Assembly: GCA_905221605.1 (NCBI GenBank)
Contig: CAJNDS010002733.1
Span: forward strand, 235,609-299,608
DNA from: Symbiodinium natans
Lineage: Eukaryota; Sar; Dinophyceae; Suessiales; Symbiodiniaceae
Length of the DNA stretch: 64,000 bases
Direction: 5' to 3'
Below the pieces are notes generated by a model. It worked only from the letters and a program-made list of their open reading frames with translations. It had not been told where the DNA came from and made no database searches. Below, piece after piece: positions 34,109 to 44,180 of this stretch (the stretch's first letter is position 1; each line of letters begins with the position of its first letter). The translations under genes were made by a program, and so were the position numbers.

Positions 34109-34599
34109 CAAAACCCCAACCCCAAACGAACGAGAACAGTGTGGATCACACAGACACAGTACGATAAACCGATGCAACTCGTACTAGCAAAAGCCTTCAT
34201 AGTGACTAGTTGTAACATTTTTTGTTACCATACAAGAAGCATATCTTCACAGCAATTGTCGCCATGCTAACAGCAATAACCAGACCTTAAACCCTAAAAC
34301 CCCCAAAACGCCACAGTCCCCTCCCTGGCTCTGACCGTTGTTATGTCTCTTTGGGGGGGAGATTAGAGTTTTGGGGTTTTGGGGTTTTGGGGGGGCTTTA
34401 TGTTCTGCAGTTTTGGTCTGATCTGAAAGCCCAAGCCCTAAGCCTACTAATTTTGGTAGTGATTGTCATCGTAGTCCTTGTGGTTATTCCTCCTTGCTAA
34501 TATTCAGGTGGACCTCGACCGATCATGCGGGTCTTTGCGCGGCAGTCGGACGACACCGCCGAGATCGAGTTTTCCGAGCCGCACAGTCGGGGAACTCAG

Positions 34600-34790
34600 C
34601 TTTGGGGGTGTTGGGGGGGGGGTGTTTGGGGGGGGTGGTTCGGTGGGGGCAGTTTGGGGGGGGGGGGAGGGGGTGGTTGGGGGGGGGGGTTGGGGGGGGT
34701 TTAGGGGGGGGTGTTGGGGGGCGGGTTGGGGGGGGGGGGGGGGGGGGGGGGGGTTGGGGGGGGGGGGGGGTTGCAGGGGTTGGGGGAGGA
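34600..34790 (+). repeat. G-rich low-complexity zone
   Basis: Runs of 6-20 G separated by TT or short words over 190 bp. Gly/Val or Pro frames in all phases are artefacts. Strong G-quadruplex potential. Confidence 0.93.
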
Positions 34791-35665
34791 ACATTTCTGC
34801 CCACAAACTCCTTGCACTGCACCCCTTTTACGTCCGCAGCAAAGCCCTCTTTCAATCCTTGAATCGGAAGCCTCAAGCCCTATAACCTTAAGAGGCTTCA
34901 ATACCCGTCTCGGTTTTTTTGTGAAGGCAGCTTGGTCATTTTATGGTTTGAGCCTTTTGCCCCTGGGGTTTGGGGATGTAGGCATGTACGGCAGCTCGTT
35001 GGTGGTGTCCCTGAACCCTACACCCTAAACCCAAGCCCTACTGTTGAGGACTTAGGCTTAGGGTTAAGGCTAAGGCTTTCAGGGCTTAGGGCTTAGGACT
35101 TAGGGGGCTTGGGCTTAGGGCTCTTAACTTAGGGCTTAGGGCTTAGGTGGGTGTGATTGGGGGGGGGGGGATGGGGGGCACTATCCCGCCGGGAGGTGCC
35201 CAAAGGCCGATGCAAAGATATCCGAAGGCTGAACAGGGTTCAGGGTTTAGGATTTAGGGTTTAGGGTTGGGGGGGGGGGGGGTTTAGGGTTTAGGGAAGC
35301 CCCCCCCCCCCCCCAAAAGACATTGGCTTTGCTGATTGCAGCGTGCGCGAACGCATCCATCCCCCAAACGGAGGCGAAGTTGAAAAAAATCAAAAAGCCC
35401 CAAAACCTTCTGAAGGAATATATCAGGTTTTGTGTTTATTGAACCTTAAACCCTAAACCCTCAACCCTGAACCCTCAACCCTAAACCCTAAACCCCAACT
35501 CTTTCACCCTTCCGTCTTCCCCCCAAGGCCGAGTGGAGGCCGAAGACGCAGAGTGAGATACCCAGTATTTCCAAATGGTTTAGCAAGGGTTTAGGGTTTA
35601 GGGTTTGGGGTTTATGGTTCAGGGTTTAGGGCAAGGCCTCAAGAAATGCTAAAAAACCTTAACTA

Positions 35666-35752
35666 GGTAGCCCAGAGGTACCCTGTACTGTAACCAACCC
35701 CCCAAAAGGGTGCCCTGATTATGGTATTGCTACTTCTGCTACCAAGTTAGAG
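35666..35752. mobile_element. GTAGCCC..GGTACCC-family inverted-repeat element, copy 3
   Basis: GGTAGCCCAGAGGTACCCTG at the left, AAAAGGGTGCCCTGATTAT internally, and TTGCTACTTCTGCTACC at the right. The internal word matches AAAAGGGTGCCCTTATTAT in the acetyltransferase intron at 46,529. Confidence 0.65.
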
Positions 35753-35892
35753 CAGAAAGCCGCAGACGCCTTCCTCCTGTTACAGGTACGGCTTGCGGTT
35801 TTAGGGCTTGCAGGCAGGGTAGGGGTAGGGTGCTTTTTTGACAAGGGTTCCAAAGCAACAACTGTAGAAACTGGCTTCTGCACCTTACACCC

Positions 35893-35991
35893 AAAACCCC
35901 AAAACCCCAAAACCCCAAAACCCCAAAACCCCAAAACCCCAAAACCCTAAAACCCCAAAACCCCAAAACCCCAAAACCCCAAAACCCAAAA
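35893..35991 (-). repeat. CCCCAAAA octamer block
   Basis: About eleven units of CCCCAAAA. This octamer is the telomere unit of hypotrich ciliates, but here it is surrounded by heptamer variants and is best seen as a local drift. Confidence 0.93.
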
Positions 35992-36086
35992 CCTCAACTT
36001 TGGGCGTGGGTGTTGGACTTGGGATGCCAGAGCCTTTCTTCTGAGACGTGGAGAGCCCGGAACCCTAAACCCTCGGCTGCAAATAC

Positions 36087-36187
36087 TGTAGGGGTCGGAA
36101 TAAATACTGTAAGAATACTCCAACATGGTCCCTTGTAATTTTTCTATAATAACCCGCAAAAACCTATTCTAGTTCTTCAGGCCCCTA
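36087..36187 (+). mobile_element. GGGGTCGG..GGTCCCT-family element, copy 5
   Basis: Left end TGTAGGGGTCGGAATAAATA, right end CAGGCCCCTATAC, inverted ends; internal CAACATGGTCCCTTGTAA and CTATAATAACCCGC. Confidence 0.75.
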
Positions 36188-36335
36188 TACTCAACCCAGG
36201 TGCCGCTTCTTGATCTTCGGCTTCGGTGGACGGGTGAGGCGCCGGCAGGCTTAGTGTCCTAAACCCTGGGTTTAGGGTTTAGGGTTTAGGGTTTAGGGTT
36301 TGGGGAAACCCTAAACCCTAAACCCTAAACCCTAG

Positions 36336-36443
36336 TTTTCAGGGCAATTAGGGGTTTAGGGGCTCAGGGGTTTAGGAGCGTAGGGCCTCCGGATTTCGGG
36401 TTCAGGAGTTGGATGTTTCGGAGTCGGGGTGCGGGGACGCCAG
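36336..36443 (+). repeat. Dispersed ~105-bp segment, copy 2
   Basis: Near-identical to 23,266-23,369 (CAGGGCAATTAGGGG through GGATGTTTCGGAGTCGG), again with CCCTAAA on its left and TTTAGGG on its right. Confidence 0.9.
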
Positions 36444-36551
36444 GGTTTAGGGTTTAGGGTTTAGGGTTTAGGGTTTAGGGTTTAGGGTTTAGGGTTTGGG
36501 GTCTAGGGTCGAGGGTCTAATAAGCCCTATAAACCCTCATCCCTGAGCTAG

Positions 36552-36680
36552 ATGTCAGCTCTCAAGTCCCACACCCACAGCCGCGAAGAGTTCTCCGTGC
36601 GAACAGGAGCCCGCCAACAGATCGTGCGCCCCCCAGTAGGCGTTTCTCCCAGCGCGCGAGAGTTTGCGAGGGGTGGAGGG
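36552..36680 (+). CDS. Exon-like fragment (SREEFSVRTGARQQIVRPPV)
   Basis: Begins with ATG after degenerate telomere words and reads MSALKSHTH, then SREEFSVRTGARQQIVRPPV, then GVSPSAREFARGG. A natural amino-acid mix over 42 codons. No family recognised. Confidence 0.35.
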
Positions 36681-37566
36681 TTCAGGGATCCTACGGACAC
36701 CCATCAGTTGCAAGCCATTGGAAACCTAAACCCTGCCCAAATCGCTGAAACTCCCAAATCCCCGAGCAAACCCTAGACCCTGAACTCTTGACCTTGAACC
36801 CAGGCGCTCAAGCCGTAAACCCTGAACCCTGGCGTTTGGGGTTCGCGGATTAGGGTTCAGGGTTTGGGGTTCTTGGTTTGGTTGCTGTACTGTCTGGTGA
36901 ACGAGGAATTTTTATATGTGTGAAGGGGATTATGTTGTCCAAGTCAGAAATTCCTTACCAAAATCTAGGAAATTGAGGCTGAGAGCAGAGGACTTTTTTG
37001 CACAAACCCTAAACCCTGAAGTCCTCGTTTGCTTTTAGATTTCTGGGAGGTTTTGAAGGTCGCACCTCGGCACTTCCTTCATCTTTGTCAGTTTGCTGCC
37101 TGGTACTGTCTTGTACTCTCCAGTCTCATTCCCTTCCCGTAAGAACGCCAAACCCCAGACCCTAAGCCTATGCCCTAAACTAACTGCGAACCGACCCCAA
37201 CCCGAAACCCTAAACCCTAAACCCTAAACCCCAACCCTAAACCCTCAACCCCAAACCCCAGGGCCAGACCTTGCGGTCAACTGTCGCTTGATACGGTGCG
37301 CCGCTGGGCCCACGGAGCTGTTCCAGAAATGGATGCCTGGCGTGCTTGGGGCTTTTAGGGTTTCGGGGTTTCGGGTTTAGGGTAGGCTGGGTTGCCCAGT
37401 GGCGCCCTTTCCCTTTTTTGGGTTCCACGTTCCCTTTGTCAGATTTTGTTCTGGTGGAAGAACCTTACAGTATTGCGGGGCGTTCTGTCCGGAGAACTTG
37501 CTTGACCCGCTGTTTAGATTGGTCGTCGGGGTGGACGGATCCTGCATCGCCGGGCGTCGGGCGTAT

Positions 37567-37574
37567 CTCTCTCG

Positions 37575-37636
<62 letters not shown>

Positions 37637-37640
37637 CCTC
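37567..37640 (+). repeat. (CT)n microsatellite
   Basis: CT-rich tract of about 70 bp; the Ser/Leu and Arg/Glu frames through it are artefacts. Confidence 0.95.
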
Positions 37641-38457
37641 TTATATCCGGTTTCATGGCTGTGCCGCGGTGGTTGTTTTGTCTTGCTGTTTTGGGCGTGT
37701 TCAGAAACAACACCATCCACGGCTCTTGAGGTGAGCAAGCTCCCGAAGCTTCTGCCACAAGTGCTATACCTAAAGATAAAGCCACCTTGCAGAGAAAGTT
37801 TCCTGAAGAGCTGATCCTGCTCATGTTCGCAGTCCTGTTGCCTCTCCCACTGAAGCGCTGAAGCGCTCTTACGCGGCACTTCGTGGCTAAGGCTTGGACC
37901 CTTCATGGGTTGCGGTGGGGCTTTGGGATTTGGGATCCCGAAACCCTGGACTCTAAGCTCCTGAAGCCTGAAACCCTTTGGCTTCCTAGACCCTAAACCC
38001 GAAACCCGAAACCCGAAACCCTAACCCCTAAACCTTGATCTAGGACGTTCTCTGAGTTTGGGTTGGACCACAGCTTGCTTAAAGGCCCATGGCCCCCCAG
38101 GGGTTTTTGTTCGAGCCCAAGGCCTGAATCATTTTGTTTTTTTGGTGGTTTCTTTTAACGATTTTTCTACCCAAGAAAGAGCTTAAACCCTAAATCCTTG
38201 CCCAAGAGGGGCCCCTAGCAAGATCAACCTGCCAAATCCCGAAGGTTTGTCTTAAACATCCTCAAGCGAAACTCGCCAAAGCTAGATTCACTCTTGGAAT
38301 CCAGGTTACATTCCTGTTTTCTGTATTGGGTTTTAGGGATTGTTTTGCCTAAACCCTGAACCCTACACCCTAAACCCTCTTTCATAGGGGTTCCCGGGTC
38401 AACATAGTTCCTCTTCTCCCAGGAAAGATGCCTTCACGAACCTTGGCCATGAGGTTG

Positions 38458-38672
38458 AGATGTTCCCCCTTATACGAACAGTCCTTACTAGGGATTTATA
38501 GTAAGGGGGTACTATAACCCTTATTAAGGACTGTTACTTTGTGGTACTTTGCTGTAACTTTAGATCCTTAGCCTTTTCGGGTTTATTGGGTTTCTTAACA
38601 AGGCAGCTAAAATGTTAATGTTTAGGTACCCTTCTGAGTGTAGCCAAGGTTAGTATAACGGGGAACATCCCA
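38458..38672. mobile_element. GGATGTTCCCCCTTA-family inverted-repeat element, copy 3 (longest)
   Basis: Left end GAGATGTTCCCCCTTATACG then AACAGTCCTTACTAGGG; right end TTAGTATAACGGGGAACATC. A nested inverted pair (CAGTCCTTACTAGGG / CCTTATTAAGGACTG) lies inside at 38,480-38,533. About 215 bp, no coding capacity. Confidence 0.72.
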
Positions 38673-38895
38673 AGTTTGGGTGTTATGCAATCCGTTTTTC
38701 GTGACGCCGACAGCCCTCGACTGGCGCAAGGGTGGGTCCCTATGTCCACCCCAACCCCTGGTTGCTAATCCCTCTGCCCTGTCCCTTCTGCCTTCCTTTG
38801 CGCAGATGTTGTGACTTATGTGACTTATGTGGTTTATGCATCCTCTGCTCCCTGTGCCCGGCACCCTAGACCCTCAACTCCCTAAATCCTGCAGC

Positions 38896-38967
38896 CCCTA
38901 AACCCTAAACCCTAAACCCTAAACCCTAAACCCTAAACCCTAAACCCTAAACCCTAAACCCTAAACC
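38896..38967 (-). repeat. CCCTAAA tract
   Basis: About ten units. Confidence 0.96.
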
Positions 38968-39121
38968 CCAGAGCAGTTGAGTCTCTTTGCCGCGTCCCTT
39001 CAGGTGTGTAAACCCCAAAACCCTCACGCACCCGAGGAAGTGTGGCCTGCTCACCGTGGGCGCAGCTGCGGGAGCAAAAAGGGGGTTCAGGGTTTAGGGT
39101 TCAGGGTTTAGGGTTTAGGGC

Positions 39122-39243
39122 TACTACAGGGTCCTGAATAATTGGAACAGTTTTTTTTGAGGGGGGGAGGGAGGGCCTATAGTACAACCACAAAGGGACC
39201 ATAAGGGAATGTGATTCGTGATTTTTCCGCCCCTATATTGTAG
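39122..39243 (-). mobile_element. GGGGTCGG..GGTCCCT-family element, copy 6 (reverse)
   Basis: Reverse orientation: CACAAAGGGACCATAAGGGA and TTTTTCCGCCCCTATATTG at the right, CTACAGGGTCCTGAATAATT at the left. Confidence 0.6.
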
Positions 39244-39963
39244 GATTTGGGGTTTCGAGTTAGGACTCAGGCTTCGGGGGTTAGGGTTTAGGGTTCCGCG
39301 TGTCGCAAAGTCGAACTAGCTCAATCCTTTAAATGCTCCTGAAGCAGGGTCTAGGGTTTAGGGTTTAGGGACACTGTAAGAGGGGTCTACCTCTTACAGT
39401 GTACCGCCCTGACGCCAGGCCGGACAAGCCAACCCGCAACGCGCTCGGATTGCGTACCGGCATGCCCTCGGGGCCCTGAGGACCAAGTGAGCCCTATGTA
39501 ACTGGGATCATGTACCCCATACTACTTTAGTCCCTACTAAGGTAAACGGGTACCCTAAGCCCTGAACCCGTTTGGGTTCATCTATTCCCCGTTTTCAGCT
39601 TCAGTGGGCATGGGCTTCGGAGCCTCAGCCTTGTGCTGGGGCTTACACGGCTTAGGTCCTTGGGTTTAGGGTTTAGGGTTTAGGGTTCAGGGTTCAGGGT
39701 TCAGGGTTTAGGGTTTAGGGTTTAGGGTTCAGGGTTTAAAGTTGAATGGCTTGAGGTTTCCATCTTTGGGGAGGCGGGAGGCGCGAGAGCTTCAGCAGGC
39801 TTTGGTTGCTGGGCCTTGCATCCGAACCCTAAACCCTAAACCCTAAACCCTACGTAACCCAGGGCTGTCAGTCGAGGCTTGATGCTTTCTGGTCCTTCGG
39901 GTTGTTGAGGATGTTGGCACTTTGAGGTTAGTTTGTTTGTTTAAGGACTTAGCTTTTCTTTAG

Positions 39964-40073
39964 GGGTTAAGTAGCCCTTGAATGAACCCCTAAGGCCCTA
40001 AGGTCCCCTACAAGGGGGGTGAAGTAGCCCTTAGATGAACCCCTAAGGCCCTAAGGTCCCTTATAAGGGTTCC
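39964..40073 (+). repeat. Two tandem ~53-bp units
   Basis: GTAGCCCTTGAATGAACCCC followed by TAAGGCCCTAAGGTCCC occurs twice in tandem (second copy GTAGCCCTTAGATGAACCCC). Confidence 0.85.
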
Positions 40074-40254
40074 TCCTTTAGGCCCTTGAGGTTCGGATTT
40101 AAGGGGGTTCAAGGGGTTTTGGGCTTGGGGTCTTGCAGCGTCAAGCCAGCCTGGAACCCCAAACCCAAAAAGCCTCTTGTTCCTAGAAGTTCGGTAGGCC
40201 CTCTAGGGGGCACGTTTTTAGGGTTTTAGCGTTTATAGGGTTTAGGGTTCAGGG

Positions 40255-40365
40255 TTTTTTAGGGTTTTAGGGTTTTAGGGTTTTAGGGTTTTAGGGTTTT
40301 AGGGTTTTAGGGTTTTAGGGTTTTAGGGTTTTAGGGTTTTAGGGTTTTAGGGTTTAGGGTTCAGG
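40255..40365 (+). repeat. TTTTAGGG octamer block
   Basis: About twelve consecutive TTTTAGGG octamers. Confidence 0.96.
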
Positions 40366-40625
40366 GATCATTTCCCCTTAGTTGGCTTTTCAGAGGATCA
40401 TCTTCGGGACAATTTTTACGACGGTTTTAAAGACCATCCTAGGAATAAGGGATGGAGGGAAGTAGGCTCACTCCTGAGTCTGTTCAGGGCTTGCGGTTAT
40501 TTTGGTTTAGGGTTTAGGGTTTAGGGTTTAGGGTTTAGGGTTTAGGGTTTATGGGTTGGATAAAAAGTTCTTTCTTGCTTCTGGAACTCCATGCGAAGAG
40601 GTCCCTAAACCCCTCAGCCCTGAAC

Positions 40626-40921
40626 CCTAAACCCTAAACCCTAAACCCTGAACCCTGATCCCTAAACCCTAAACCCTAAACCCTAAACCCTAAACCCTAA
40701 ACCCTAAACCCTAAACCCTAAACCCTAAACCCTAAACCCTAAACCCTAAACCCTAAACCCTAAACCCTAAACCCTAAACCCTAAACCCTAAACCCTAACC
40801 CTACACCCTAAACCCTAAACCCTAAACCCTAAACCCTAAACCCTAAACCCTAAACCCTAAACCCTAAACCCTAAACCCTAACCCTACAAACCCTAAACCA
40901 CTAACCCAAACCCTAAACCCT
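40626..40921 (-). repeat. Longest CCCTAAA tract (about 295 bp)
   Basis: About forty units, a few with slips (CCCTAACCCTACACCC). It is 75 bp downstream of an opposite TTTAGGG tract at 40,504-40,550. Confidence 0.97.
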
Positions 40922-41857
40922 ACGCGAAAGCTTAGGCCGACCTTCATCCAAGAAGACCCAGTCCCAATGCCGACTCCCCCCCCCCTTGTGTTCGGCACTC
41001 AGCTGGAAGTCGCAATCTTTGAAACATTCCGAGCCCTCCCCCGCCCTGGCTTGTCCGCTTTTTCACCCTCAAACCCTAGAGGGCCGAAGACATCACCCGA
41101 AAAACCCTATAGGGTGTAGGCTTAGGGTTGGGTTTAGGGTACCCTAAACAAACCTTTAGGGTTTTGGGTTTAGGGTTCAGGGTTAGGGGTACCTTAAACA
41201 ACCACCGGATGAATGCCAATACTCCGCCTAACCTCCACCCCCCCCCCCCCCCCCCCCTCCCCCGCCCAACGCCTTGGAAGCCTCCTAAAGCCCCCCACGC
41301 CCGAAAGCCTAAACCTCACGGCGTTTTGGGGGTTCACTGAGGGATCTAGGTCATCATTCACGCCTAAACCCTAAACCCGACCTGTCCCAGTCCTGGCCAT
41401 TTTTATCCCTCCGCCTCAGGCGGGAAGTGCTGCGGAAGTGCAGCGACTTTGACAAGGCCTTGGGGCTTGCAGGGGGCTTTTAGGGCCTGGGGCTTAGGAT
41501 AGTTTGATACTCGTAAGATCGGCGTTGGATGTTGTCTTCAACGAACCCCAGCCACTTGAGTAGCCCGTACGTACATCAGCAGTATAATAAGAAACGCTTG
41601 TTGGGGTTCAGAGTAATGGAGCCTACTTTATGGGCAGTTGGGGTTTAGGGTTTTAGAGTTTTAGGGTTTTGAGGTTTTTGGGTTTGAGGGTATGAGGGTT
41701 TCGGGTTTAGGGTATTTTGAACAACCAGGCATCCGCACCAGAGACCCGCAGTAGACAGCACCGCTCAGCAGCGCGGCAGGCTTTTTCAAGCTTTGAAGAG
41801 GTAAAAAGACTCTAGGCCCGGACCACTGAACCAAGAGAAAGAAGAAGGGAAAAGGGT

Positions 41858-41925
41858 CAGGGTTTAGGGTTTAGGGTTTAGGGTTTAGGGTTTAGGGTTT
41901 AGGGTTTAGGGTTTAGGGTTTACGG
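41858..41925 (+). repeat. TTTAGGG tract
   Basis: About nine units; another tract lies at 42,061-42,140. Confidence 0.95.
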
Positions 41926-42177
41926 TTGCAACATCCTTGGTCCTTCAGGCAAACACCCCCCCCCCCCCCCCCCCCTCACTGCATCAAGCGAAGGAAGGGT
42001 TCAAGGTTTACGGTCTTGGGCTTTAGAGCCTGCAGAGGCTTCATTGGGTTTGGGGTGCACGGTTTAGGGTCTTAGGGTTTAGGGTTTAGGGTTTAGGGTT
42101 TAGGGTTTAGGGTCTTAGGGTTTAGGGTTTAGGGCTTAGGGTTTAGGGGTTTTGGGCTGAGCCCCTGCACGCCGCAA

Positions 42178-42261
42178 GCCTGGGGGCAGTTGCAGGCACA
42201 GCACTACTTGAACTGGTTCCACAAGAAAGTCGGGAAGCCTGCTCCTGAGACTATTTCCAAT
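42178..42261 (+). CDS. Exon-like fragment (LNWFHKKVGKPAPET)
   Basis: Reads AWGQLQAQHY, then LNWFHKKVGKPAPETIS, ending AAT before GTAACC, a good donor. Strongly natural composition with two Trp. No family recognised. The left edge runs into telomere-like DNA. Confidence 0.42.
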
Positions 42262-43056
42262 GTAACCCTATAAACCCTATAAACCCTAAACCCTAAAGCC
42301 TAAACCCGAAACCCGAAACCACAAACCTAACCCCAAACCCCCCCCCCCCAAACCGGTTTTTGGGGTTTCGGGGTTTGACGTTGAAGATTGGCGTGAAGCC
42401 TGGCAGTCTACAAATTGACCCCAACCCGAAAGTATTTAATTCCTAAACCCTAGAAACCCCAGCTCCACCCCTGCAAAACATGTAAACGGATGTTAGCCCT
42501 CACGGACATACCCGGTACCAAGTTAACAAACAAATGCACATAAGAATCATAAGAAACAAACACGCACACAGAGACACACAGAGACAGACAGAGACGACAC
42601 ACCGGGACCGAGACAGACACAGACGTAAGCGCAGACGCAAACGCAGACGCAGACGTAGACGCAGACACACGCACACGTCCACACGCCCACACAGCAACAC
42701 GCCAACCTGCCACCAAAAGCCAGCACACCCACCCAGCCACCCACCAACGCTCATCACTAAAGCCCTAAAGCACCTAGAGCCAATAAATACAAAACGTGTC
42801 ATTGCCATATATATATATATATGTATATATAAACCCTAAACCCGAAACCCTAAACCCGACACCCGAAACCCTAAACCCTAAACCCTAAACCCTCTATAAG
42901 ATACATGTATGAGTGGAACATCGGATTCGAAAGTTCAGGCCCGACAACACCGGCCGGGTGCTGACCTTGGAAGAGGTCACGGAGGCACCGGCTTCTTGGG
43001 TGTAGGGTTTAGGGTTTAGGGTTTAGGGTTTAGGGTTTAGGGGGTTCAGGAAATGT

Positions 43057-43140
43057 AAGGGTAGTTTCATGGGCCCTTAACATGGTCCCTTAACGGGTTC
43101 TGAAGTATGGGCCCTTGGATTGTATAGGGTATTTAAGGGT
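43057..43140. mobile_element. ACATGGTCCC-family element, copy 4 (short)
   Basis: Contains GTAAGGGTAGTTTCATGGGC, GGGTTCTGAAGTATGGGCCC and ends TTTAAGGGTCGCAGC; the right half is missing. Confidence 0.55.
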
Positions 43141-43401
43141 CGCAGCACAGGAGAGGAAAAACTTAAACCCTAAACGCCAAACAGGTTTTTGTTCGGGATT
43201 GTAGGGGTGGTAGGCTTTATAGCGCGTGCAGGGTTTGTAGGGTTTCTAGGGGTTTTGGCTCATTTCAAGACTGTTCCAAATTCCAGGGCGGCCGCTTAAT
43301 CTAATTTCTTTCATCGTCCCCTTCCCTTTGGCATTCTGTCCGTTTCCTTTCGGTTTTGAGTTTAGGGTGGGCTTTCGGGTTTAGGGTTTAGGGTTTAGGG
43401 T

Positions 43402-43465
43402 TTGGGGGCTTTAGGGTTTGGGGGCTTTAGGGTTTGGGGGCTTTAGGGTTTGGGGGCTTTAGGGT
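43402..43465 (+). repeat. TTTGGGGGCTTTAGGG 16-bp tandem
   Basis: Four consecutive copies of a 16-bp unit made of two telomere-like half-words. Confidence 0.93.
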
Positions 43466-43803
43466 TTAGAGTTTAGGCGTTTAGGGTTAAGGTTCTGAGC
43501 GCTTTCAAACTTAAAGCTTCTCGGCGGGACGGTTCCAAGCACCCCGAGGGCCAGACAGGCCGACCCTAAACCCTAAACCCTAAACCCTAAACCCTAAACC
43601 CTCGGGACACTCAAGCCCTTAATTTCCTCCTCTAGCGCCCACTGCCTGTCTCCTTGCCACCCTAGCCTCTAAACCCTTAGCCCTTAACCCTAAATCCTAA
43701 ACCCTAAACCCTAAACCCTAAACCCTAAACCCTAAACCCTAAACCCTAGACCCTACACCAACCCCAATCCCAAAAATAGCCAAGCCCTACAGTCTCCCCA
43801 CAA

Positions 43804-43869
43804 GATGCCCCGGGGAAAGAGGCGCAGCTGCGCGTCATGCAGTTCTTCGAAGAGGTGGCGATTCCATGG
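43804..43869 (+). CDS. Exon-like fragment (EAQLRVMQFFEEVAIPW)
   Basis: Reads DAPGKEAQLRVMQFFEEVAI then PW before a TTTAGGG tract. Natural amphipathic helix composition; no family recognised. Confidence 0.35.
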
Positions 43870-44180
43870 TTTAGGGTTTAGGGTTTAGGGTTTAGGGTTT
43901 AGGGTTTAGGGTTGTAGGGTTGTAGGGTTTAGGGCTTAGGGTTTAGGGGTTCAGGGTTTAGGGTTTAGGGTTTTAGGGGTTTTAGGGGTTTTAGGGTTTT
44001 AGGGGTTTTAGGGCTTTGGGGATTTAGGGGTTTTAGGGGTTTTGGGGTTTTGGGTGGTTTTGGGGTTTTAGGGTTTTAGGGTTTTTAGGGGTTTGGGGTT
44101 TTAGGGTTTTGGGGTTTTAGGGTTTTAGGGTTTTAGGGGTTTTGGGGTTTTAGGGTTTTGGGGTTTTAGGGTTTTAGGGT
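43869..44180 (+). repeat. TTTAGGG then TTTTAGGGG-type block
   Basis: TTTAGGG units grade into about thirty 8-9-bp units of TTTTAGGG/TTTTGGGG. Confidence 0.93.

Noticed and set aside
34478-34901. Gly/Val-rich and Pro-rich frames of 66-135 codons
   Set aside because: Produced by homopolymer G runs; every phase is open for the same reason.
35893-35991. CCCCAAAA repeat as evidence for a hypotrich ciliate
   Set aside because: It is one of many local drift variants in a TTTAGGG background, and no ciliate features (short-chromosome caps, reassigned stops) are seen.
37346-37906. Overlapping frames of 111-130 codons on both strands
   Set aside because: Driven mainly by the CT microsatellite at 37,567-37,640. 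The segment at 37,735-37,905 has some open frame on both strands but no recognisable protein and no splice support.
42450-42839. Overlapping frames of 66-102 codons on both strands
   Set aside because: Sequence is a degenerate ACAGAC/GCAGAC repeat; all frames are biased repeats (Arg-rich, Cys/Val-rich or Ser-rich).
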